Shown here in pieces: positions 1 to 6,173 of a stretch of 6,841 nt of DNA. Source of the stretch: Phycisphaerales bacterium (lineage in GTDB: Bacteria; Planctomycetota; Phycisphaerae; UBA1845); the NCBI GenBank assembly GCA_030612785.1, contig JAUWNF010000178.1, forward strand, positions 1 to 6,841. Direction: 5' to 3'. The notes under the pieces are model-generated. The model ran no database searches. It saw only the letters and a list, made by a program, of their open reading frames with translations, and was not told where the DNA came from. Position 1 is the first letter of the stretch. Each line of letters opens with the position of its first letter. Made by a program: the position numbers and the translations under genes.

Positions 1-1
1 G

Positions 2-256
2 CATGGGGCGGTGCGGCAAGAGGTGGCCGCCAGGTTGAAGACGGAGTCCGGGAAAAAGGTGTACGCCAAACGTGCCCCTTTGGCGGAGACGCCCAACGGG
101 TTCATCAAGCAGGTGATCGGGCTTCGGCAGTTCCTGCTGCGCGGGTTGGACAAGGTTCGCACGGAATGGCTATGGGCGTGTACGGCCTTCAATATAAGGA
201 AGTTGATCTTGGCGATGAGGATGCTGCGCGCCGGGGGAACGGTTAGCCCGACTTGA
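2..256 (+). CDS. IS1182-family transposase, C-terminal part (open at left edge)
   Basis: The frame is open to the window edge and ends at TGA 254-256, so only about 84 residues of the C-terminus are visible. The segment reading IKQVIGLRQFLLRGLDKVR, followed by an E-W and an A-x-N-x-x-K-L motif, matches the conserved tail of IS1182-type DDE transposases, where the usual pattern is G.(R)RF.LRGL.KVR.E....A.N. The Glu in the preceding A-E-T motif sits where the last catalytic acid of the DDE triad is expected in this family; the two Asp residues would lie to the left of the window. A GTG at 11 is only the first start-like codon in the fragment and is not the true start. No terminal inverted repeat could be recognised downstream. 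The element may be complete or truncated; the window cannot tell. Confidence 0.75.
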   Translation, partial: HGAVRQEVAARLKTESGKKVYAKRAPLAETPNGFIKQVIGLRQFLLRGLDKVRTEWLWACTAFNIRKLILAMRMLRAGGTVSPT

Positions 257-843
257 GAGGTTCTGGACCCCGATGCGCCGACCCAAAAGGCACGATGATC
301 ACCGAAACCAGGAGTTGGATCTGACACCGACCGACCACAAGACCGCAACGTGACGATTGGGGGCCAATTCTCCACATCCGTCAGCGGCTCGGAGAGCAGA
401 CATTGCCCGACTGTGGCCGCGAATAAATCGACAGCCCCTGCAATGATGCACAGAAGGCTCGACAAGGATACCGAGGCAAGAGTAAACTGGTCGTGGGCGT
501 CAACTGCTTCCGGGCCTCAGGTGGTCCGACATGGGTGGCAAGAAAAAGAGGCAACCCGCCGAATCTGACCAACAGCAGCATAGCGATGCGCAGTGTGCTC
601 GGACTGGCACACCGGCAGGCAATACGCCGACGAACTTAGCCGACATGAAACTGACCGTTTACGACTCGCGCACGGGCGGAGAACAGATTGACGTGCGAGC
701 AGCCGATTTCCCGCGACACCTGACGCACGGATTTCCCCTAGGCCAGGTGACCCCAAAGCAGGGCGCGTTCCTTGTCTCTTCGAACCCGTCCAGGGTTTTA
801 TGGGCCGTCAGGGCTTCCGCCGGATCGTTTGTCTTGCCCACCG
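257..843. other. Gene-free stretch between two transposase remnants
   Basis: About 590 bases with only short open frames. The longest is on the + strand at 531-932, with a Lys/Gln/Ser-rich beginning (MGGKKKRQ) and a weak AGGTGG about nine bases before its ATG. Its composition is not protein-like, it matches no family I know, and it runs out of frame through the ISAs1 remnant, so I do not call it a gene. No clear promoter, terminator or RNA gene is visible. Lying between two transposase tails, the stretch is probably eroded mobile DNA or old intergenic sequence. Confidence 0.5.
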
Positions 844-972
844 CGAATCCGCCGGCTCGCCCTGGACTTTCTGCGGCAGGAGAGATGCTGGAAGGTGGGG
901 GGCAAGGGGAAACGAGTGAAAGCGGCCGTTGAACCGGATTACCTGCTCGAGGTTCTTAGCCAGGGAGTTTAG
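844..972 (+). pseudogene. ISAs1-family transposase remnant, extreme C-terminus
   Basis: About 42 codons ending at TAG 970-972 read RIRRLALDFLRQE, then a Lys/Gly-rich turn (GGKGKRVKA), then PDYLLEVL. This is the C-terminal signature of ISAs1-family (H-repeat-associated) transposases, where the usual form is LRRLALNLL(R/K)xE...(K)RGIKxKRLKAG...DYLLKVL. The frame extends left to a TTG at 772, but the residues before 844 do not resemble the family, so the catalytic core and N-terminus are missing or scrambled. The fragment cannot encode an active transposase. It is followed directly by a probable element end at 971-986, supporting its identity as the right end of a decayed insertion sequence. Confidence 0.65.
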
Positions 973-986
973 ATGCGATTGCCCTG
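971..986. repeat. Probable right terminal inverted repeat of the ISAs1 remnant
   Basis: The sequence AGATGCGATTGCCCTG overlaps the transposase stop codon. Read inward from the outside it is CAGGGCAATCGCATCT, which fits the CAGGG-type ends I associate with ISAs1-family elements. Its position immediately after the transposase stop is where this family places its right end. I found no convincing matching left end upstream, so the element is deleted on that side or its left end is too eroded to see. Base 987 would then be the first base of flanking host DNA. Confidence 0.5.
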
Positions 987-1015
987 ACGTGACGGTTCCA
1001 GAGGCCTTTGGGCAC

Positions 1016-1044
1016 TTGATTACGGGACTCGCTGACTGTATACT
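1016..1044 (+). promoter_or_regulatory. Candidate sigma70-type promoter for the C25 protease gene
   Basis: A -35 box TTGATT (1016-1021, four of six consensus bases) and a -10 box TATACT (1039-1044, five of six) are separated by exactly 17 bases. Transcription would begin near 1050-1052, giving a 5' leader of about 230 nt before the ATG at 1280. It lies about 30 bp outside the presumed ISAs1 end, so it seems to be host rather than element sequence. It is the best promoter match I noticed between the remnant and the gene. Promoter usage in planctomycetes is less well defined than in E. coli, so this remains a prediction. Confidence 0.5.
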
Positions 1045-1166
1045 TGAATCTGCGTATGAAGGAAGGGAACAGGCGAATTGGAGAGGGGAAGGGGAAGCAC
1101 GATGCGCAGCCCCGTTTCATGCGAGTGCTACCGTGGTGCAGCCTATCGCGACCATCCGACGCTAGC

Positions 1167-1187
1167 TTCTGCCTCCGCGAGGCGGAA
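1167..1187 (+). promoter_or_regulatory. Leader hairpin upstream of the protease gene
   Basis: Bases 1167-1175 pair with 1179-1187 (TTCTGCCTC with GAGGCGGAA) as a nine-pair stem containing one G-U, closed by a CGC triloop. The 3' arm can alternatively pair downstream: CGGA 1183-1186 with TCCG 1196-1199, immediately followed by a run of T at 1200-1204. The two folds are mutually exclusive. That layout could serve as an antiterminator/terminator switch in the leader, but the second stem is short and its function is pure inference. Confidence 0.3.
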
Positions 1188-1266
1188 TCCACCTGTCCGT
1201 TTTTCCTGCTCTCACCGCTTTCATGTGCTGTGTCTGATAGCAAGTACGCTCGGCCGGTAAGGTTCC

Positions 1267-1275
1267 TAAGGAGGT
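1267..1275 (+). promoter_or_regulatory. Shine-Dalgarno of the protease gene
   Basis: TAAGGAGGT is a nine-base perfect complement to the anti-Shine-Dalgarno end of 16S rRNA, with AAGGAGG ending five bases before the ATG at 1280. It fixes that ATG as the start in preference to the in-frame ATG at codon 13. Confidence 0.85.
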
Positions 1276-1279
1276 CCTC

Positions 1280-4200
1280 ATGCAACTCGTAACCAAGAGA
1301 ATCCAAGTGTGGTCGATGGCAATAGCTACGCTGGTGGTTGTGGCCGGCGTAGCGCCGGCCGCGGAACCCCCCGTGGTAACGGTGATCAGATCCGATGCTG
1401 CGGGTTTCAGCGCGTGGATTGACAGCCCCGAGTTCGACACCGCACCCAAGAAAACGTCGGCGGGGGAATTCCTCCAACTGGATTGGCCGCACGCTTCCAT
1501 TGCTGGAGCCATCGGCGAGCCGGCGCTGCCCGTGGTGCGCAGGTTGTTCGTGGCGCCGCCCGGAGCGAAGGTGACGGTGGACTGGCGGGAAGGTGAGGCA
1601 GCGGTGATCGATCTCGAGGTCCAGGGCTTGCTCTGGCGCATGATGCCGGTGCAGTTGCCGATCCCCAAACTTCCCGGCGCCAGCGAGCGGGCCGTGTTCC
1701 AATACGATGAAACCGCCTACACCAAGGCCCCCGATTTAAGCAACCGTGCGGTGGTCGAGGAAGTAGGCATCGTGCGGGGACAGCGCTTGTTCCTGCTGGA
1801 AGTTCGGCCGATCGAGTACGACCCGGTCGCGCGAACGCTGACCTTCTGGTCCGAACTCGAAGTTGACGTACAGTTCAGCGGCGGGCGGGCGCCGGACGTT
1901 GAACTGAGTCCGTTGCCGGGCCTGAGCAACGTGGTACTCAACCCCGAGCAGCTTCCCCAGGTGGCACACCGTGGCTCGGGCAACTACCTGATCATCGTGG
2001 CCAGCACTTTTGAAACGGACATCGCGGCTTTCGCGACCGCGAAGGAGGCCCAGGGCTTCACCGTGACCACCTATTCAGTAGCCCCGGGAACCAGCAACAG
2101 CACCATCAAGAGTTACATCGAGAGCCTGTGGGGCGGGCCCGACGCTCCGGACTATATCCTGCTCGTCGGCGACACCGACCGCATCCCTCACTGGGACGGC
2201 CAGGGCACCGCCTCGCCCGACACGGACTTGCAGTACGCGTGTATGGACGGGACGAGTGACTGGTCCCCGGACATCGCCATCGGCAGGTTTCCCGCGGATG
2301 ACGCGACCGAACTGCAAAACATGGTGGACAAGACCCTCTACTATGAAAACGGCCCCCTGGCAGACCCGGAGTACAAGAAGCGGGCGGTGTTCATGGCCGG
2401 CGACGACCATTACACGTTGACGGAAGGCACACACAACTACGTTATTAACACCTACATGGACCCCAACGGGTACCAGTCGGACAAACTGTACGAGGTCACC
2501 CACGGCGCGACCACGGCCGACGTGACCAACTCGTTCAACGACGGCCGCTTCTACGGCATCTACAGCGGTCACGGCGGCTCCACCTCCTGGGGGGACGGAC
2601 CGCCGTTCTCCCAAACCAACGTGCGTGACCTCACCAACGCGAACATGTACTCGATGATCTGTAGCTTCGCCTGCAGCACCGGTGATTACGCTTACTATGA
2701 TGAATGCTTCATGGAAACCTGGGTGGTGTCGCCGAACAACGCGGCGGTGATCGCCTGGGGCTCGTCGGTCAGTAGCTGGTGGGACGAGGACGACGTCCTC
2801 GAGCGGGTGCTCTTCGACGCCATCTTTGACAATGAAGACGACGTCAAGACCGAGATCGGCCCGATCTACAACGAAGCCAAGCTGCGCTACCTGAATCACT
2901 GGGGGGCGAACTCGGACACCCGCATGTACTTCGAGATGTACAACCTGATGGGAGATCCGAGCCTGCTTTTGCCGAGCGCCTGCTCCGACGCCGGCGAGAT
3001 CTCGCTGGATCGGGAGAAGTATGCCTGTGAGAGCACGGCCGAGATCGAAGTGAGCGACTGCGGCTTGAACCTTGATGACGGCGTCATTGACAGCGTCGAG
3101 GTCACCATCGAGTCCGATTCCGAGCCGACCGGCGAGACCGTGACCTTGTACGAGACCGACTACGCCTCGGCCCAGTTCACGGGTTTAATCGATCTGAGCG
3201 AGACCGACAGCAACGGGGTACTCCTGGTGGCTGAGGGTGACACCGTCACCGCCACGTACATCGACGAGGACGACGGACAAGGCGGCGTAAACGTCGAGGT
3301 CGCTGACACCGCGACCGTCGATTGCGCGCCGCCGAATATCTCCAATATACACGCCACTAACATCGAGGCGCACAGCGCCACCGTGGCCTTCGATGTCGAT
3401 GAGCCCGTTGAGCCCGTGCGCGGAACGGTCTACTACGGCGAAGACTGTGGTTCCCTGACCGAAACCGCCGTCGGTAGCGGCTACTCCACCACGCCGACGG
3501 TGAACCTCACCGGGCTACACGACGACACCACCTATTTTTATACGGTCGAGGCCGAGGATGAGGCCGGCAACTCGGTCAGCGACGACAACGGTGGGGCCTG
3601 CTACACGTTCACCACGCCCGAGGTGCCCGACTTCTTCACCGAGTGGTTCGAGAGCAGCGACAACGATCTCGACAACCTGAGCTTGGTCTTCACGCCCGAC
3701 GGCGGCAACGACTTTTACTTCGGCTGTGTTGAGGAGATTACCAGCCTGCCGACTGATCCCGCCGGCGGGACCACCCTGAGTCTGAGCGATGACGATTACG
3801 CCACCGTCAACCTGACCGGCGTTACCGTGTGGCTCTATGGGCAAGGTTACGGCACGCTCTACCCCGGCAGCAACGGCTACATCACCTTTACTCATGGTGA
3901 CAGCAGCACAGCCGAGTCTCTTGAGAATCACTTCGGAATCCCGCGGATTTCGGGCTTGTACGACGACCTTGATCCGTCGGACGGCGGGACCGTTAGTTGG
4001 AAGCAGTTGGCCGACCGGGTGGCGGTGACCTGGGAAAACGTGCCGGAATACCAGTATCCCGACGGCATCGGTGAGAACACCTTCCAGATCGAGATGTTCT
4101 TCGACGGCACCATCACCATCAGCTATCTGCGCATTGACGCCAGCGACGGACTGGCCGGTCTGTCCGAGGGTGAAGGGTTGGACCCGGACTTCTACGAGAC

Positions 4201-5611
4201 CAACCTGTCGGAGATGGGTCCCTGCGGACCGCAACCGCCGATCGCCCAAAATGGAGAGGCGAGCACCGCGGTGGACGTGCCGGTGAGCATCACCCTCCAG
4301 GCCTCCGACGACGGGCTGCCCGACCCGCCGGCGGCACTGACCTACATTATCACGGATTTACCCGAGCACGGTGATCTCGTCGAATCGGGCTACGGAACCA
4401 TCCTTGTCGTTCCCCATGAGTTGAGCAGCAACGGCAATCAGATGGAGTACCACCCCGACGCGCAGTACCACGATACAGACAGCTTCGAGTTCAAGGCCAA
4501 CGACGACGGCACCCCTCCGGAAGGCGGCGACTCGAACTTAGCTGTCGTCACGATTACGGTAGGAGGCCCGGCGTGGGACCCGGTGGCCTACGATGTGGAT
4601 TGGCCCACGGGGCTGAGCATGCTAACGGACGTGGAGTTGTCGGGCTCTGATCCGAACGGGGATCCCCTGACGTACATCATCGAGAGTCTGCCGGTGGAGG
4701 GGGAAGGAAGCCTGAGCGACCCTGGTGCGGGTGCGATCACCGCGGTGCCCTACACGCTGGTCGATGATGGGAACGTAGTGCGTTATTACCCGCCTTACGG
4801 TGAGTACCTCGAGGCCACCTTCGATTTCTCCGTACGGGATGCGACGGCGGGCTCGAACATCGCTACGGTTACGGTAACGGTGGGCGCGCTACACATGGAG
4901 CACTCGTTCCCCTTGGACCAGGATCCGGGTTGGACCACGGATGGTGACTGGGCGTTTGGCGTGCCCACCGGCGGCGGGTCTCACAACGGCGATCCCACCA
5001 GCGGGCACACCGGCTCCAATGTGTACGGATACAACCTTGCCGGGGATTACCCCGTCAACTTGTCCCCCACGCAGTACCTGACCACCAGCGCGATCGACTG
5101 CTCGGGTCTGAACAGGACTGAGTTCCGATTCCAGCGCTGGCTTGGCGTCGAAGCCGGAGTGTTTGATGAGGCGAACCTGCAAGTGTCCAGCAACGGGTTG
5201 AATTGGACCACGGTGTGGGAACATGTCAGCGGGGACGGCACCATCAGCGAATCGTCGTGGTCGTCGCAGAGCTACGACATTTCAGTGGTGGCCGACGGGC
5301 AGTCGACGGTTTATGTTCGCTGGGGCATTGGGCCGACCGACGACGTGGTTACGTATCCAGGTTGGAACCTCGACGATATCGAGATTTGGGCGGCCACCCA
5401 GGCGCCACCGGGCGACTTCGACGGCGACGGCGAGGTCGATCTGGACGATTTCACCCGGTTCACCCAATGCCTGGCCGGCCCGGAGGCGACCCCCGATCCG
5501 CCGGATCCGATCAGCGTGGAGCACTGCCTCGGCGCGTTCGACTTTGACGAGGACACCGATGTGGACCTGACCGACTTCGGCACGTTTCAGGAGGTGCTTG
5601 CCGGCACGTAG
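1280..5611 (+). CDS. Secreted gingipain-type cysteine protease (peptidase C25), multidomain, with dockerin-like C-terminus
   Basis: This 1443-residue protein is a predicted exported endopeptidase of the clan CD caspase-like fold. Residues 1-28 form a Sec signal peptide: a basic start, a hydrophobic core, and a likely cut after APAA. Residues 30-230 resemble the C25 propeptide (GEPALPVV...F near 79-90). The catalytic domain is about 234-566, with LLVGDTDRIP (294-303), D316-Y319, IGRF (334-337), catalytic His431 in SGHG, catalytic Cys465 in SFACSTGDY, and MGDPSLLL (557-564). The His-Cys spacing of 34 is close to that in gingipain RgpB. Then follow an Ig-like domain usual after C25 (572-683), a fibronectin type III-like domain (684-781), a beta-rich NIDO-like segment (783-983), two cadherin-like/Big_9-type repeats (986-1095 and 1098-1202), and a MAM-like beta-sandwich (1205-1371). 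The tail has two EF-hand loops: Asp1379/1381/1383/Glu1385/Asp1387/Asp1390 and Asp1421/1423/1425/1427/1429/1432. Substrate specificity cannot be read from the sequence. The catalytic assignment is strong; the accessory-domain names are by pattern only. Confidence 0.9.
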   Translation: MQLVTKRIQVWSMAIATLVVVAGVAPAAEPPVVTVIRSDAAGFSAWIDSPEFDTAPKKTSAGEFLQLDWPHASIAGAIGEPALPVVRRLFVAPPGAKVTVDWREGEAAVIDLEVQGLLWRMMPVQLPIPKLPGASERAVFQYDETAYTKAPDLSNRAVVEEVGIVRGQRLFLLEVRPIEYDPVARTLTFWSELEVDVQFSGGRAPDVELSPLPGLSNVVLNPEQLPQVAHRGSGNYLIIVASTFETDIAAFATAKEAQGFTVTTYSVAPGTSNSTIKSYIESLWGGPDAPDYILLVGDTDRIPHWDGQGTASPDTDLQYACMDGTSDWSPDIAIGRFPADDATELQNMVDKTLYYENGPLADPEYKKRAVFMAGDDHYTLTEGTHNYVINTYMDPNGYQSDKLYEVTHGATTADVTNSFNDGRFYGIYSGHGGSTSWGDGPPFSQTNVRDLTNANMYSMICSFACSTGDYAYYDECFMETWVVSPNNAAVIAWGSSVSSWWDEDDVLERVLFDAIFDNEDDVKTEIGPIYNEAKLRYLNHWGANSDTRMYFEMYNLMGDPSLLLPSACSDAGEISLDREKYACESTAEIEVSDCGLNLDDGVIDSVEVTIESDSEPTGETVTLYETDYASAQFTGLIDLSETDSNGVLLVAEGDTVTATYIDEDDGQGGVNVEVADTATVDCAPPNISNIHATNIEAHSATVAFDVDEPVEPVRGTVYYGEDCGSLTETAVGSGYSTTPTVNLTGLHDDTTYFYTVEAEDEAGNSVSDDNGGACYTFTTPEVPDFFTEWFESSDNDLDNLSLVFTPDGGNDFYFGCVEEITSLPTDPAGGTTLSLSDDDYATVNLTGVTVWLYGQGYGTLYPGSNGYITFTHGDSSTAESLENHFGIPRISGLYDDLDPSDGGTVSWKQLADRVAVTWENVPEYQYPDGIGENTFQIEMFFDGTITISYLRIDASDGLAGLSEGEGLDPDFYETNLSEMGPCGPQPPIAQNGEASTAVDVPVSITLQASDDGLPDPPAALTYIITDLPEHGDLVESGYGTILVVPHELSSNGNQMEYHPDAQYHDTDSFEFKANDDGTPPEGGDSNLAVVTITVGGPAWDPVAYDVDWPTGLSMLTDVELSGSDPNGDPLTYIIESLPVEGEGSLSDPGAGAITAVPYTLVDDGNVVRYYPPYGEYLEATFDFSVRDATAGSNIATVTVTVGALHMEHSFPLDQDPGWTTDGDWAFGVPTGGGSHNGDPTSGHTGSNVYGYNLAGDYPVNLSPTQYLTTSAIDCSGLNRTEFRFQRWLGVEAGVFDEANLQVSSNGLNWTTVWEHVSGDGTISESSWSSQSYDISVVADGQSTVYVRWGIGPTDDVVTYPGWNLDDIEIWAATQAPPGDFDGDGEVDLDDFTRFTQCLAGPEATPDPPDPISVEHCLGAFDFDEDTDVDLTDFGTFQEVLAGT

Positions 5612-5771
5612 TCCGCAACCGATCTACACACGTACGTACTTGGTCGTCCCTGAAAAAGGCATTTGCGGGGTGGCGGGATGAGTGTGTCGGCAGGGTCACG
5701 GACGGCGGTTGCGTTTGAGGTTAGCGGGCCGGCACGACCAAGCCCTCGCAGGGGTACGGCAGGCGCATCCT

Positions 5772-5786
5772 GGGTTCACAGAACCC
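5772..5786. repeat. Short perfect inverted repeat
   Basis: GGGTTC, ACA, GAACCC form a six-pair stem with a three-base loop about 160 bases after the protease stop. No T-run follows on the + strand and no A-run precedes it, so it is not a standard intrinsic terminator in either direction. It might stabilise the 3' end of the protease mRNA or be a small operator; nothing in the sequence decides this. Confidence 0.3.
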
Positions 5787-6109
5787 CCGTGGACGAACAG
5801 GTGCTGCACACATCAAGTGCTGGTTTACAGGGTGGTCACACTGGCGATTGACGGGTGACTTCGTTCTCTGCAACACCATTTATATCAAGAAGTTGCGCCA
5901 CGGAGGGCCGACGCTTGGACGGTGGTGGACCGTTTGGGATGGGTTTGATGATGCAGGAAAACTGTCCGATTTCCAGTAAAAGGTTATTTTATCATTGCGT
6001 CCGAGAAGCTTTTCTGGTAAATAGGATAGTTGCTGCCTTTCATCCGGAGTTCGCCTATTCAGAAGTTGTAGCGCGTCAAAACCAGGCTGAGCCCAAGTTG
6101 GCGTGTCTA

Positions 6110-6129
6110 CCGCGCCGTGTCCGGCGTGG
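6110..6129 (+). promoter_or_regulatory. GC-rich hairpin in the upstream region of the second secreted gene
   Basis: CCGCGCCG (6110-6117) pairs with CGGCGTGG (6122-6129) through eight pairs, one of them G-U, around a TGTC tetraloop. It ends 44 bases before the ATG at 6174. The following sequence is pyrimidine-rich (CTGTCTATCTGTATTT) but lacks an uninterrupted T-run right after the stem, so termination would be inefficient. It may be a weak attenuator, an mRNA-stabilising leader hairpin, or the end of an upstream transcript. Confidence 0.35.
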
Positions 6130-6158
6130 GGCGGGCTGTCTATCTGTATTTACAACCG

Positions 6159-6166
6159 AAAGGAGG
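6159..6166 (+). promoter_or_regulatory. Shine-Dalgarno of the second secreted gene
   Basis: AAAGGAGG ends seven bases before the ATG at 6174, an ideal spacing. It decides the reading frame here over the longer overlapping open frame that crosses the same position. Confidence 0.8.
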
Positions 6167-6173
6167 AACCGTT

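Larger units (their letters stand above)
5612..6173. other. Gene-free spacer between the protease and the next secreted gene
   Basis: This 562-base spacer holds no gene I can support. The longest open frame (5855-6256) overlaps the real start at 6174 in another frame, has no Shine-Dalgarno and has a non-protein-like composition. No canonical intrinsic terminator (stem plus T-run) follows the protease stop. A perfect six-pair hairpin lies at 5772-5786 and a stronger one at 6110-6129. The stretch from about 5970 to 6045 is clearly more AT-rich than its surroundings and is the likeliest place for the promoter of the downstream gene. However, the best boxes there (TTGCGT 5995-6000, 17 bases, TAAATA 6018-6023) are too weak to call. 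Confidence 0.5.

Noticed and set aside
427..639. A + strand frame with a faint IS5/DDE_4-like pattern (Y-x-G-K-x-K, then G-V-N, then W-V, then L-T)
   Set aside because: The resemblance rests on a few scattered residues, with no second motif and no catalytic context. It could easily be chance.
531..932. 133-codon + strand open frame
   Set aside because: Only a weak ribosome site, low-complexity composition, no recognisable motif, and it overlaps the ISAs1 remnant in a different frame.
956..1702. 248-codon open frame on the - strand
   Set aside because: Arg/His/Ser-rich shadow running from the leader into the protease N-terminus. No ribosome site and no motifs.
2660..2662. Cys461 as the catalytic cysteine of the protease
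   Set aside because: Alignment with the gingipain A-C-x-x-G-D motif places the nucleophile at Cys465 (codon 2672-2674), in SFACSTGDY.
2075..2899. 274-codon open frame on the - strand
   Set aside because: It lies entirely opposite the C25 catalytic domain. Its Val/Gly/Arg-rich composition is the usual shadow of a GC-rich coding strand.
3515..4249. 244-codon open frame on the - strand
   Set aside because: Antisense shadow of the FN3-like and NIDO-like part of the protease, with no start signal or domain.
5772..5786. Intrinsic terminator for the protease gene
   Set aside because: The stem is only six pairs and is not followed by a T-run, so it is listed only as an inverted repeat.
5848..5886. 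Promoter from TTGACG (5848-5853) and TATATC (5881-5886)
   Set aside because: The 27-base spacing is far from the 16-18 needed, and no better -10 lies at the right distance.
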